Shown piece by piece: positions 1 through 8,044 of a stretch of 43,314 bases of DNA. The stretch lies in IMG/VR virus record IMGVR_UViG_3300034418_005574, positions 1 through 43,314 of that record. One strand, given 5' to 3'. A program made the translations under genes and the position numbers. The stretch comes from a virus. The number at the start of each line of letters is the position of its first letter. Position 1 is the first letter of the stretch. The notes beneath the pieces are model-generated. The model was not told the DNA's origin and did no database searches. It saw only the letters and a list, made by a program, of their open reading frames with translations.

Positions 1-147
1 AACACCTTCGGTCACGATCTGCGGGTTGCTGATCGAGAGCGTGGGGTTCGGGCCGCCGTAATCGACCGCAGTGTTGACCTCGTCAAAGAAGGTCTGGAAG
101 CGCATCCGCTCCCCGCCCTTAATGATCTTGGCCGTGCCGGAAGCCTT
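1..147. repeat. Left copy of the contig terminal overlap
   Basis: These 147 bases match 43168-43314 except for one base (a at 121, g at 43288). The repeat lies inside the capsid reading frame and is continuous in that frame at both ends, so it reads as an assembly overlap of a circular or circularly permuted genome rather than a packaged terminal repeat between genes. The mismatch is synonymous (ATT versus ATC, Ile), which fits strain variation in the source population or a sequencing error. Confidence 0.95.
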
Positions 148-267
148 CAGGAACTTGCCCAGAAGAGGGGACCGCTCGGTAGCTTGGTTGATCAGCTTGT
201 CCGGCGAGTCGAAGTAAGTGTCGTCAGTGGTTGCCGCGAAGTCGGCGAAAACGTCAGTCCATCCCAT
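1..267 (-). CDS. Major capsid protein, N-terminal 89 residues (continues at 43167)
   Basis: This is the first part of the major capsid protein, cut by the contig end. The ATG at 267-265 is preceded by AAGGAG (275-280 on the complementary strand) at 7 nt, a canonical ribosome site. The frame stays open to base 1 and continues without a break at 43167 on the other contig end, giving a joined protein of 413 residues. The start MGWTDVFADF and the following polar helix are typical of N-terminal arms of HK97-fold capsid proteins. The gene directly follows the scaffold gene (stop at 293), as in most podoviruses. Assignment rests on gene order and overall similarity to phage capsid proteins; the fold itself is inferred. 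Confidence 0.85.
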   Translation of the reverse strand, partial: MGWTDVFADFAATTDDTYFDSPDKLINQATERSPLLGKFLKASGTAKIIKGGERMRFQTFFDEVNTAVDYGGPNPTLSISNPQIVTEGV

Positions 268-292
268 TGGAGAACTCCTTGGTTAGTGGCCG

Positions 293-1240
293 TCAGCTAA
301 GCCCGTGCTCTTGTTCCAGTCGCTTGAACATCTCGAATCCGCTGTCGAAGTCGGAGTCGGGCTGCACAGCGACCTTGCGCGCAGCAGTACGGGTCTGGCT
401 GGCCGACCGTTTACGTGAAACAGAAGACCGCTTCTCCTTTGCAGCGTCACGAGGACTGCCAAACTCAAGGCGGGCGGCGTCGCGGAGTAGGTCATCCATC
501 GACTGGTACTCGCCCCAGTTCAGGGAACGAGCCTTGGCCTTGACAGCCTCTTGCTGCTCAGGATCAGCAAGCTGCGGATACGCATCCGACAGCTGGCGAA
601 AGCTCTCCTTGATCAGGAGGCCCTCAACAGCGTTAGACAGCATTTGGTTCTGCTGGCTGACACGCTGAAACATCGTCCGCATAGGGGCGATGACCGCCTC
701 CGCATCATCGTCTCCGAAGGTGTCCTTGAGGGGTGCGGTCAGAGCGTCCCAGTCGATGTCTGCGGTCGCGTCTGCTTGCGCAGGCGCGGGGGTGTCCGCA
801 GCTTCGACCGTGTCGTCGCCGTCCTCTTCAGATTCCGAAGCCGTCTTTGCAGATAGCTTGTTGTCCACATCTGCCTGGATCTTCGCCAGCTGAGCACCCC
901 ACGCAATGAGGTCCTCGTCTGACAGCCCATCCATTACAGACTGTGGAGTTTTGGCGCGGCGAAGGGCTCTAACAGCCGCCTCGCGCTCTTCAGACCGCGC
1001 AACAACAGGCTCGTTTGACGGAGAATCCGCCTCGTCGTCCTGTTCCCCAGCGTCGCTCGCACTCTCTCCTCTCGCGAGAGCGTCTGCAGAGTCCTTCGCC
1101 GCATATTCGTCGTCGTCGTTCAGCCCAAGGCCTCTCTGGGCCTCTAGGGCTGCAAACGCAGCGAGCCCAGCGTCTTGGCTGGCCTCGGCAGGGGCGTCGG
1201 CTTGGGGCTCAACGCTGGTTGTCTCTAGTTCGTCGGTCAT
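293..1240 (-). CDS. Capsid scaffolding protein
   Basis: The 315-residue product is strongly acidic in its first two thirds (Asp/Glu/Ala-rich, low complexity) and ends in a helical section plus a basic Ser/Arg/Lys stretch (about residues 265-290). That charge layout, and the position between the portal-side genes and the capsid gene, is characteristic of podovirus scaffolding proteins, which template procapsid assembly and bind capsid through a basic C-terminal helix. The start chosen is ATG at 1240, which overlaps the TAA of the upstream gene (TAATG), implying translational coupling; a GTG five codons earlier gives a longer frame that is less likely. No protease gene is adjacent, so scaffold exit rather than cleavage is an inference. 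Confidence 0.8.
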   Translation of the reverse strand: MTDELETTSVEPQADAPAEASQDAGLAAFAALEAQRGLGLNDDDEYAAKDSADALARGESASDAGEQDDEADSPSNEPVVARSEEREAAVRALRRAKTPQSVMDGLSDEDLIAWGAQLAKIQADVDNKLSAKTASESEEDGDDTVEAADTPAPAQADATADIDWDALTAPLKDTFGDDDAEAVIAPMRTMFQRVSQQNQMLSNAVEGLLIKESFRQLSDAYPQLADPEQQEAVKAKARSLNWGEYQSMDDLLRDAARLEFGSPRDAAKEKRSSVSRKRSASQTRTAARKVAVQPDSDFDSGFEMFKRLEQEHGLS

Positions 1241-1491
1241 TACCACTTCTTGCACGACCAGTACCGTGCAGTCATCTTGCTGGGGGGTCTGGAGTCACAC
1301 CCGTGCCGCGCTCGAAAGTTCTTGCGGCGGCCGGGCTGGTCCTTTTTGATCGTCATGTTGGGGTCACCGAAGCGGATGAGCTTGACTTGGTCGCCCTGCT
1401 TTGCGAGCACAGCGAACTTCTTGCTCTTGCCAGGGGTTCGCTTCGGCTTGTTGTAGCCGCTGAACCTTTCGCCTCGGTAGTTGATCGCCAT
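1240..1491 (-). CDS. Small conserved phage protein (DUF6321-like)
   Basis: An 83-residue basic protein beginning MAINYRGERFSGYNKPKRTP and ending in an aromatic/Lys section. From memory this matches a small family common in T7-like and pelagic podoviruses just upstream of scaffold and capsid genes (DUF6321), with the shared NYRGERFSG..KPKRTP start, a central KLIRFGD block and a C-terminal ARYW..K.W block. Function is not established; position suggests a minor head or assembly role. The ATG overlaps the TAA of the preceding gene (TAATG at 1489-1493) and its own TAA overlaps the scaffold ATG, so the three genes are tightly coupled. Confidence 0.7.
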   Translation of the reverse strand: MAINYRGERFSGYNKPKRTPGKSKKFAVLAKQGDQVKLIRFGDPNMTIKKDQPGRRKNFRARHGCDSRPPSKMTARYWSCKKW

Positions 1492-1802
1492 TAGCTGTCC
1501 AAACCCCAGTCTGTGGAGGCGCTGTCGCGCCCGTTGTTGCGCGCGATGAACTCCCTGGCCTCGTTGCGGTTGTTGAAGGCTGCCCAGCCCTCCTTGGTGT
1601 GGTGCTTGACGTCCGGGTGGAAGCGATGCACTTGCCGGGACACAAACCCGTTGTCTACTCGCGACGCGACCGACGAAAGGACTCGACGCAGCTTGCGCCC
1701 ATCGTGGTTACGAATCGCGCCGATGTCGTCGCACTCGTCTACGTGCAGGTAGATCTCGACGATCTCGTCGTTGGCTTCGTCAATGTACTCGTACAGGGGC
1801 AT
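1491..1802 (-). CDS. FmdB-like small protein lacking zinc ligands
   Basis: A 103-residue protein whose first residues, MPLYEYIDE, match the opening of FmdB-family zinc ribbon proteins (MP.YEY.C..C). In place of the CxxC knuckles it has only one Cys (C24), so the zinc ribbon appears lost. The remainder is charged, with His-rich QVHRFHPDVKHHTKEGW and the helix NRNEAREFIARN. The start ATG overlaps the portal stop (TGATG at 1800-1804). FmdB-like proteins occur in several phage head modules, often next to portal genes, without a known function; a head-assembly role is inferred only from position. Confidence 0.55.
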   Translation of the reverse strand: MPLYEYIDEANDEIVEIYLHVDECDDIGAIRNHDGRKLRRVLSSVASRVDNGFVSRQVHRFHPDVKHHTKEGWAAFNNRNEAREFIARNNGRDSASTDWGLDS

Positions 1803-3622
1803 CAGACACCGTTCGCCATCATGTTGCCGGGGTTGTTAGCGCTCGCCGCCATGCGGCCAGCCAGAGGGTTAGCAGCGCCCGCGCTCATGGGGGAGGGCGA
1901 CGAGCCCATAGCCGACTGCTGCATTTGCATCTGCATGGCCTGCTGCTGCGCCTGCACCAAAGCCTGCTCGGTGATGAGCGTGCCCATGTCTTGCAGGTTC
2001 AACGACTCGGCGGCCTTCTGCAGCATCTTGTCGATGACGGGCGCCAGCGGCGGGGCCTGAAGGCCAACGCCTGCCATCTGCACGTACATCTGCATGAACT
2101 CAAGGACGCGACGCTGATACAGGCCCTCGTTAGCCCGGTTCATGCTGTACGCGTCGATCTCAAACTCATAGGCGTCGAACGGCGTGGCGTCTTCCGGCGG
2201 TCGATACCACACGGTCCCCGGCTCCATACCGAGGCTGCGCGCCACATCTGCGGTCACCGGATACCGGCTGCGCTGGTCCTCGCGCATGTACCACGCCACG
2301 CGCCGCAGGATCTCGCGCACACCGCGATAGAACTGTTTGCGCACGAACTCCACGCGGATGTTTGCCGCGCTGTCTGCGATGCTGACCTCAGTAGCAGTGC
2401 CGCCGCCGCCAACCTGTCCGCGCTGCACATCAGTGATGCCCGACACGCGCTCTAGACGCTGGCGCTCGGCGTTCATGTACAGCATCAACTCGCTGTGCGG
2501 CCCGCCAACCTCAACCGGGACAACGGCCTCGCGGATCGACAGGTTGCCGGTCTGCAGCGTGAAGACGCCCTGGTCCTCGAAGTTCTTGATCGCGTCAGCG
2601 ACCTCCGGTTCCGAGGCGTTGATGGCTACGCCCTTCTTGGCCTTGCGAGCGCCATCGAGGAACGCGTTGGTGAAGTCGTTGAGACTTTGGACCTGATCTT
2701 CGACGGCAGCCAGAGGGGACAGCCAGTACGTCTCGTTCGGCACCGGGTACACGCCCCACACGACGTAGGGGCCCTCTTTGGGCCCGAACCACGGCTGCGG
2801 GTCACGCAGGAAGATGCCGTCGGTGGTGCCGTCTTTGTGAGACTGAGAGCCCAGCGTGTACAGCGTGCCGTTGAACCCGTCGCGCTCGCCAACCTCGTCA
2901 TCGACGACCTGCTCAGGAATCCACACTTCGTAGATGCGAAGCTCGTCGCGATCCACCGTCTCTAGGTGGTCATCGTCCTGATGCGCAGAAGCCGCCGCAC
3001 GGATCGCCTCTTCACGCCAGCCGAGATCCGGGTTGCGGGACGCCTCCTCAAGAAGGTCGTCGCGATCACGCGTGTAGCAGTGGCCCATGTAGCGCACCGC
3101 GTCACGGCGGGTCGCCAGCGGGTCCCAGAACACGTCGGTAGGGTCGATGGTAATGACGCGCGGGCGCATCACCACTTCGTCCTCCAGAAGCCCGTCGCGC
3201 GCCATCTCGGGCACCGGGCCGGGATACGGCTCTTGGTAGACGTAGGCCACGCCCCAGGCGTAGAAGCCGTCGGTCGCGTAGTCCGTCAGGAGGCGGTCGA
3301 ACTGGGTGTCTTTGACCCAGCGGTTGAGGCTGTGGGCCAGGGCCTCGGTGTCCGGGATCTCACCCATAGACGCCATGGCCGCCTCGTCGCGAGAAGTCAC
3401 CCGCACCTTCGGGTTGTCCAGCACCAGTCGCGGCAGCATCAGGCTGACGTACTCGTGGTAATGGTTCTCCAGGCACGCGCCGTGGCTGAGGTTGCTCGGG
3501 TTTTTGTATGCGCGGCCATGACTGCGCTGCACCATCTTGCGGAAATGGCGCATGTGCAGGTCGCGGTCCTCTTCGGCCGCTTTGACCTCGCTATACAGGC
3601 TGTTCTCGTCGTCCTTCAGCAT
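1802..3622 (-). CDS. Portal protein
   Basis: A 606-residue protein directly after the large terminase, the usual portal position. It has the expected features: a helical N-terminus, a central alpha/beta region rich in aromatic residues (about residues 100-330), a segment with NDFTNAFLDGARKAK that resembles the long portal helix, and a Met/Gln/Ala-rich C-terminal tail after about residue 540 that may form the barrel or be disordered. Portals form the dodecameric DNA channel at one capsid vertex and dock terminase and the adaptor. GGGAG lies 7 nt before the ATG, and the TerL TGA lies one base upstream of the ATG. Family assignment comes from size, context and composition; no catalytic motif exists to confirm it. 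Confidence 0.85.
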   Translation of the reverse strand: MLKDDENSLYSEVKAAEEDRDLHMRHFRKMVQRSHGRAYKNPSNLSHGACLENHYHEYVSLMLPRLVLDNPKVRVTSRDEAAMASMGEIPDTEALAHSLNRWVKDTQFDRLLTDYATDGFYAWGVAYVYQEPYPGPVPEMARDGLLEDEVVMRPRVITIDPTDVFWDPLATRRDAVRYMGHCYTRDRDDLLEEASRNPDLGWREEAIRAAASAHQDDDHLETVDRDELRIYEVWIPEQVVDDEVGERDGFNGTLYTLGSQSHKDGTTDGIFLRDPQPWFGPKEGPYVVWGVYPVPNETYWLSPLAAVEDQVQSLNDFTNAFLDGARKAKKGVAINASEPEVADAIKNFEDQGVFTLQTGNLSIREAVVPVEVGGPHSELMLYMNAERQRLERVSGITDVQRGQVGGGGTATEVSIADSAANIRVEFVRKQFYRGVREILRRVAWYMREDQRSRYPVTADVARSLGMEPGTVWYRPPEDATPFDAYEFEIDAYSMNRANEGLYQRRVLEFMQMYVQMAGVGLQAPPLAPVIDKMLQKAAESLNLQDMGTLITEQALVQAQQQAMQMQMQQSAMGSSPSPMSAGAANPLAGRMAASANNPGNMMANGV

Positions 3623-3623
3623 G

Positions 3624-5138
3624 TCACTGCTCCCGGAGCCTTATAAGCCGCAGGTACTCAGGGTCGCGCGTCAGAACGTGCTCTGGGCGCCTGGGCTCGT
3701 AGATCTCCATATTAGGGGGTTTGACGTGCTTCTCAAATACTGCCCATAGCAGGTAAAGCATGGCGTCAATCCCGTGGTCGTTGACCTTGATGGGGATGTC
3801 CGCCGCCGGGCCCTCGCCCCCCACGGCCTCGTACATTTTGGACGTCCGAACCGGGGCCCACTGGTAGCCCGGAATCTCCTCGACCGTCCGGGTGGGCTTT
3901 TTCCGCAGGTTCACGTCAGCGTCGTGCTTCCGGGAGTCCTCTAGGAACCGGATTTTGCCGCTGTGCATCAGGTGGTACGCGTGCATGACCATGGCGAACT
4001 TGCGCTTACCGGCCTTGCTGCTGTGCTTGTCCGCGAAGGTCAGCAGGGGGCGCCCGTCTCGGGCCCGCAGGCGGCGGTTAGCCATGGCTATGCCAGCGGC
4101 GTTCTCCGGGTCGCTGACGACCCTCCAGAAGCCGTAGTACTCGTGGAGCCTCTCGATCTCGTCCGTCCACCACGCGTCGTCTCGCTCGGTCTGGTAGACC
4201 TCCTCGACCAGATAGGCGGTCCCGTCAGACGAGAAGCCCCAGACGCTAACCACCCCTGGGCTCTTGAAGCCCCAGTCCTGGCCTGCCGCCATCCACTCCA
4301 GGCGGATTGGCTCCTGTTCAGGCTCAAAAACGTAGAAGTAACCGTCGTTTCCACGGCTGACCTCGGCGTGGACGACGTGCTGGTTGGGGTCGAAGCAGTC
4401 GAAAACCTGCCCCTCAGCGGCTGCCCAGCGGCCCTCATAGAGCCTCTGGAAGCGCACCCCGCTCATTCCGTACAGCAGGTTGTCCCGGAACTCGGCCCCA
4501 GCAGGGGTCCACTCCTCAGCATCGGCGTCGTAGTACGCCGGATTGTCCCGGAAAGTGGCCCTGCGCCTCACGAAGCCCGGAGGGGGGTCCTCGATGAACT
4601 TCTGGTAGAGCCAGTGGTAGGGCGAATCCGGGTTGGTTTCGACCACCATGACGTGGAATGGGGCCCCTTTGGGCCAGCGCAGGGAGCGGAAAAAGCGCTC
4701 GAAGCTGTCCTCGCTGGCCTCTGAGCCCTCCACCATCAGCACACCGTTCCATTCCGTGGAATAGAGCTTCTGGGGCTCGTCCAGGCCGCTCAAAACGATG
4801 GTGGAGCCCCCAATCGTGTACTCCTGACGGTGCTGTTTGCTGCCTCGCCCTGGGCTGAGCCCGTATGCAGGCAGAACTTGCTCCTCAAAAGAGGTCTGCC
4901 AGGAGTTCCTGAGGCTCTTGAGCGTCTGGCGGCACACAAGAAAGCGGGACCCAGGGTAGTCCAGGCACCACCGCACCAATGTGGCCCCCGTTCCAATCGA
5001 CTTCCCGGTGCCCGCAGAACTGTCGATCATGATCGCGCGCACCCGATGGCCGTCCTCCTTGCGGTGGGGTAGCCAACGTAGCTCCTGCATCGGCCCCCGT
5101 AGCTCTAGGGGGATGCTCTTGACGTCTAGGAGGTCCAA
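3624..5138 (-). CDS. Terminase large subunit (packaging ATPase/nuclease)
   Basis: A 504-residue DNA packaging motor. The Walker A loop is SSAGTGKS (residues 40-47), a Walker B-like strand with acidic residue is GVLMVEGSEA (about 132-141), the coupling motif is VETNP (166-170), and the RNase H-fold nuclease begins at AGQDWG (D288) with a further Asp in NDHGIDAML near the C-terminus. Length and motif order fit TerL of podoviruses. I chose the TTG at 5138: GGAG lies 8 nt upstream, and the first downstream ATG (residue 17) has no better site. The start overlaps the preceding small gene by 13 nt. It acts with the portal encoded next. Confidence 0.93.
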   Translation of the reverse strand: MDLLDVKSIPLELRGPMQELRWLPHRKEDGHRVRAIMIDSSAGTGKSIGTGATLVRWCLDYPGSRFLVCRQTLKSLRNSWQTSFEEQVLPAYGLSPGRGSKQHRQEYTIGGSTIVLSGLDEPQKLYSTEWNGVLMVEGSEASEDSFERFFRSLRWPKGAPFHVMVVETNPDSPYHWLYQKFIEDPPPGFVRRRATFRDNPAYYDADAEEWTPAGAEFRDNLLYGMSGVRFQRLYEGRWAAAEGQVFDCFDPNQHVVHAEVSRGNDGYFYVFEPEQEPIRLEWMAAGQDWGFKSPGVVSVWGFSSDGTAYLVEEVYQTERDDAWWTDEIERLHEYYGFWRVVSDPENAAGIAMANRRLRARDGRPLLTFADKHSSKAGKRKFAMVMHAYHLMHSGKIRFLEDSRKHDADVNLRKKPTRTVEEIPGYQWAPVRTSKMYEAVGGEGPAADIPIKVNDHGIDAMLYLLWAVFEKHVKPPNMEIYEPRRPEHVLTRDPEYLRLIRLREQ

Positions 5139-5350
5139 TCCGCGCGCTCCCAGCGCAGGATCTGCCTAGTGGGCTCTATCTGGTCCAGGGCGTCTTGCAA
5201 TGCGTCGTGGCGCGCCAGCAGGGCTACGCAGTTGGGGTCTAACGGGTCGCCTGTTTCGTCGAGCGCGTCGTAGTACTCCAAAAGAGCGTCCTCCGCTAGC
5301 TCGCGGATACGCCTCCGGGCCGCTTCAACGTCAATCTTCCTGTTGACCAC
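5126..5350 (-). CDS. Small helical protein between the terminase genes
   Basis: A 74-residue, mostly helical acidic protein (VNRKIDVEAARRRIRELAED at its start). The longer frame from 5413 overlaps the upstream gene completely there, so I take the GTG at 5350, which has GGAG 10 nt upstream and overlaps the TerS-like stop by 20 nt. I do not recognise the family. Lying between the terminase small and large subunits it could be a packaging accessory, or even the true small subunit, since small terminase subunits are short helical proteins; this cannot be settled from the sequence. Confidence 0.6.
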   Translation of the reverse strand: MVNRKIDVEAARRRIRELAEDALLEYYDALDETGDPLDPNCVALLARHDALQDALDQIEPTRQILRWERADWTS

Positions 5351-5756
5351 TAGGCAAAGGCTCCTGCAGACGATCCGCCACGTCGTCCAGACCAGCCTGC
5401 CGCAGCGCGGCAACGCAGGCCATTAGCACGTCCGCAGGGTTACGCGTCGCCTGCGCCGTCGCAAGCTGCTGCTCCTTGTCGAACGCGTCCGGGTTGTCCC
5501 CGTCGTGCCACTGCATTAGCTGCAGGGCCATCTTGCTGTCTATCTGACCGTCCCGAATGAGCGTTCTGAGGATCTCCTCCATCAGATTAGGATCGCCCAT
5601 AAAGATCCGGCGCAGGTAGGTACGGAAGGACACGTGACCAGGGGGTCTTCCGCGTGGGTTCCCGCTATAGCCCGGAGCGAAGCGGCCGGATGACTCCCGC
5701 CCGTGGGGGTGGGGGTGGCGGTTGCCGTCGGCGTCGGTCACCCAGCGGTCATCCAT
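5331..5756 (-). CDS. Putative terminase small subunit (DUF5681-like N-terminus)
   Basis: A 141-residue protein whose N-terminal half carries GRFAPGYSGNPRGRPPG, the signature of the DUF5681 domain (SGRF.PG.SGNP.GRP) that is frequently found at the start of phage terminase small subunits and neighbouring packaging proteins. The rest is helical and could mediate oligomerisation. It is the first gene of the late block and sits two genes before TerL, consistent with a DNA-recognition subunit. The ATG at 5756 was preferred over a GTG at 5780, which has no ribosome site. Function is inferred from domain association and position. Confidence 0.6.
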   Translation of the reverse strand: MDDRWVTDADGNRHPHPHGRESSGRFAPGYSGNPRGRPPGHVSFRTYLRRIFMGDPNLMEEILRTLIRDGQIDSKMALQLMQWHDGDNPDAFDKEQQLATAQATRNPADVLMACVAALRQAGLDDVADRLQEPLPSGQQED

Positions 5757-6741
5757 GATAGCCGCCGCCCCGTTCGGCACCTGTTAGCGTGTCGCATAAT
5801 GTCCCTTCTGTTGCGCTGCAACGCGGGGGCTCTCCCCGGCCCTCTCGCGGACGGTAGCGGCCGGACGGCCACGAGTCCAGGCTCGACCCTTCCCGGCCCC
5901 CAGGCGCGCGCTCAGCCGCTCTCCGCCGATCCTGCGCCTGCGTGCAGCCCACCTGATAAGCAGGCTCTATTGCTTGTGCTGTCTGGCGCCCCAATTGTGT
6001 CCAACATATTTCCTGAAATTCCCGGTTCGCTCCCGTTCGGATCGCCGCTCGGTGTTGTGCGGGTCGAGGTCTGCTTCGCCCGCCGCTCTTTCTCTCCCTG
6101 CTTCCCTCCCTGATCGTGCTGCGCCCCCTGCGCCGCTCGTGACCCGGTGGGCCCGCAGCCCTGGCGCCTTGCGCCGGGCGCGCCCCTGGTCGCTTGCCGC
6201 CTTGCCATGGCTGACACCGTGACGGTCGAGGACGGCCCCCGCTGCGATAGCGCGGGCCGGACACGCTGGGCGCTGAGCGCCCCGCTCTCTGACAACCAAG
6301 TGCCCGCCAGCCCCTCCGCGCGAGTCCGTGACGCTGGCCCCTCGAAGGAACCCTCGGCCAGTGGCTTGGGGAAGTGGCGGCCCGAAGGAACGACCAAGAG
6401 CCCAGGCCGGAACGAGTAGCGACCGATACCTGACGGCGAGCGCCGCCCACTACGGGCAGGCTGGCACGGCCAGCCGCGCTGCAGCCGCGAGCCTGGGACA
6501 CCGGGAACCGCCCCGGCAGCCCGCGAGACTGAGCGTGACAGGCTCAGGCAAGCGAGCAGCGGATCCGATGCTGCCTGCCTTCACAGCAGGCAAGCGAGCA
6601 CGGCAGGTCGAGCAGGTTCACCCCTGGCTCGGCCTGCTGGCTCACCTCACCCAACCCATCATCCACCCCCTGAGCCTGACACACCGATTCTGCCCAGGGG
6701 GCAGTCTGTCCCGACCTAACCACAAGCCTAGGAGCACTCCC
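5757..6741. other. Divergent intergenic region, about 985 bp, no gene supported, hairpin-rich
   Basis: This is the only gap longer than 300 bases. It separates the late minus block from the early plus block and so should hold promoters for both. Open frames in it have no ribosome sites and no recognisable proteins. On the plus strand it contains many compact inverted repeats: 6160-6178 (8 bp, loop CTT), 6233-6259 (10 pairs with one C-C mismatch), 6268-6282 (GGGCGC TGA GCGCCC), 6459-6475 (GGCTGGC ACG GCCAGCC), 6570-6590 (TGCCTGC/GCAGGCA) and 6666-6701 (CCCCCTG/CAGGGGG). There are two copies of GGCAAGCGAGCA (about 6547 and 6590) and two of CGAAGGAAC (about 6344 and 6384). A locally AT-richer section lies at 5990-6020 with the palindrome ATTTC CT GAAAT. 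A structured RNA, a long leader or a replication region are all possible. Confidence 0.6.
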
Positions 6742-7167
6742 ATGTCCGACCCCCGCGAAGACCTCTTCGAGGCCTACCACTCCGCCGTCAACTCAGTGGG
6801 CGCCGCCGCTGTCCCCCTCTACCTGCTGGCGCTCGCAGACTGCGAGGACGCCGTGCTCGAAAGGCTGGAGGCCTGGGACTACACGCGGCTGAAGCTTGCC
6901 TCAGCGGGCCTGGAGGACGATCTCCTCCACGAGGTCCTCTGCGAGGTCGTGGACGAGTCCCCCTGGACCTCCGAGGCCCACCGGGCCCAGGCCGTCTACG
7001 ACGGCGCCGACCGCCTCGGCAACGCGGCGAGGCACCTGCAGGAGGATGAGGACGATCCCCGCGAGCGCGCCCGCGCGATCCTGATCGGGGTCTTGGCCCC
7101 GCAGCTGGCAGACATTGCCGAGTCCCTCCGGCACGCCAGCGTCCGCTGGTCGATGGAGCACCGCTGA
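6742..7167 (+). CDS. Unknown acidic helical protein, first gene of the early block
   Basis: A 141-residue acidic, Ala/Leu-rich, predicted all-helical protein beginning MSDPREDLFEAYHSA. I do not recognise the family. The frame is open far upstream (to 6328), but the ATG at 6742 is chosen because TAGGAG lies 7 nt before it and the upstream part is Pro/Arg/Ser low-complexity sequence typical of read-through in GC-rich DNA. It is the only gene in the first 3.5 kb of this block with a clear Shine-Dalgarno site. A CCCCCTG/CAGGGGG stem (6666-6701) precedes the start. Third codon positions are strongly C/G-biased, as in the genes that follow. Confidence 0.75.
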   Translation: MSDPREDLFEAYHSAVNSVGAAAVPLYLLALADCEDAVLERLEAWDYTRLKLASAGLEDDLLHEVLCEVVDESPWTSEAHRAQAVYDGADRLGNAARHLQEDEDDPRERARAILIGVLAPQLADIAESLRHASVRWSMEHR

Positions 7168-7216
7168 TTCCCACATTTCCCCGTTCGATCCCACCCAGTA
7201 CCACGCTCAGCCCGTC

Positions 7217-7399
7217 ATGACCGAGAACCCTGACAACCAGTACCCCCTCGAAGGCCCCTGGACCTTCTCTAACGGCCGCACCGTCTACTACGACCGCGTC
7301 GAGGGCCGCTACTACGACCGCTCCGTCGATCTGTACCTGACCGATGAGGAGGCCTACCTCCTGCACTTCGGCCGCCCCGCCCGCACCTTCCACGCCTGA
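7217..7399 (+). CDS. Unknown 60-residue protein
   Basis: A small acidic, Tyr-rich protein starting MTENPDNQYPLEG, with TVYYDRVEGRYYDRSVDLYL in the middle, suggestive of a small beta-sheet domain. The family is not recognised. The ATG at 7217 fits the start of biased coding sequence; the longer frame from 7115 would overlap the upstream gene. The 49-nt gap before it is C-rich and has no Shine-Dalgarno site. It lies in a run of similar small genes, all on the same strand and probably co-transcribed. Confidence 0.65.
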   Translation: MTENPDNQYPLEGPWTFSNGRTVYYDRVEGRYYDRSVDLYLTDEEAYLLHFGRPARTFHA

Positions 7400-7410
7400 C
7401 CCCTGATCCC

Positions 7411-7719
7411 ATGACCCTTACCCAGACCGCCCGACCCATGCGCGCCCTGCGCGTCCGCCGCCTCCCCGCGACCACCTATGTGGGCCATCGAGTTCGCATC
7501 TACGACGACCTGGGGATCATCGAGCGCCCGTTCACGGTTCCGTTCGACCATGACTTCAACACCTGCCTGGAGGTTGCCGCCGCCAAGCTGCAGCGCCACG
7601 GCTGGCAGATCGAGGCCTACTGCGTTGGCGGCTGGTCGCCCACTGGCACCGGGGACGACCTGCTGCTGGTTTCCGACTTCCACCGCGACCGCTGGACCAA
7701 CGCCCTGCCCAACGCCTAG
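7411..7719 (+). CDS. Unknown 102-residue protein
   Basis: A basic-start alpha/beta protein (MTLTQTARPMRALRVRRLPA), with a probable helix LEVAAAKLQRHGWQIEAYC and a C-terminal strand DDLLLVSDFHRDRW. I do not recognise the family. Only 11 nt separate it from the preceding gene (cccctgatccc) and there is no purine-rich ribosome site. Coding bias (C/G-ending codons throughout) and tight spacing support it as a real gene. Confidence 0.65.
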   Translation: MTLTQTARPMRALRVRRLPATTYVGHRVRIYDDLGIIERPFTVPFDHDFNTCLEVAAAKLQRHGWQIEAYCVGGWSPTGTGDDLLLVSDFHRDRWTNALPNA

Positions 7720-7739
7720 CCCCTGACCCACCTAGAACC

Positions 7740-8021
7740 ATGCCCACCGAGATCTACTCCAACACCGTCCAGCGCCGCTACCGCCGCACCTACTACAGCG
7801 AGGCGCAGGTCCGCTTCCCCGATGTGCCCCCGGCCCCCTACCGGGAGGCCCTGAAGGCCTACGGGTTCCGCTGGCACCGCGCGGGGCAGTACTGGTACGC
7901 GCCCTCCAGCGTGGCCCGCGCGACCGTCATCGACTGCCTGCACGGCGGCTGCACTGACCTCGACGACATCGCCCTGCATGTGGCCGAGTGCGAGGCCGAG
8001 GCCGCCTGCGGCATCATCTGA
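7740..8021 (+). CDS. Unknown 93-residue protein with a GFRW...WYA motif
   Basis: The central segment LKAYGFRWHRAGQYWYAPS resembles a short motif (LK..GFRW....WYA) that recurs in small domains of phage and plasmid proteins, often beside DNA-modifying or polyvalent proteins; its function is unknown to me. A Cys-containing C-terminus (CLHGGC, AECEAEAAC) could bind metal but is not a canonical finger. The leader cccctgacccacctagaacc lacks a Shine-Dalgarno site and ends ACC before ATG. Confidence 0.65.
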   Translation: MPTEIYSNTVQRRYRRTYYSEAQVRFPDVPPAPYREALKAYGFRWHRAGQYWYAPSSVARATVIDCLHGGCTDLDDIALHVAECEAEAACGII

Positions 8022-8044
8022 TCCACCCCTACCCCTGACCGACC

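Noticed and set aside
1-147. Packaged direct terminal repeat like that of T7
   Set aside because: The repeat lies within the capsid coding frame and is read through in both copies; a packaged repeat would normally lie between genes.
5840-5900. tRNA-like sequence (GGCTCGACCC near a GC stem)
   Set aside because: No acceptor stem, anticodon arm or proper T-loop GTTCRA could be assembled; no tRNA gene supported in the window.
5950-6020. CUGAUAAG followed by GAAA as a degenerate hammerhead
   Set aside because: The core triplet is wrong and stems II and III do not form between the two motifs.
5749-6501. 250-codon minus-strand open frame in the divergent gap
   Set aside because: Arg/Gly/Ser/Pro low complexity, no ribosome site, overlapping several other open frames; typical of chance frames in GC-rich DNA.
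6328-6741. Upstream extension of the first early gene by 138 codons
   Set aside because: The true ATG at 6742 has TAGGAG at 7 nt; the extension is low-complexity and covers the hairpin region.
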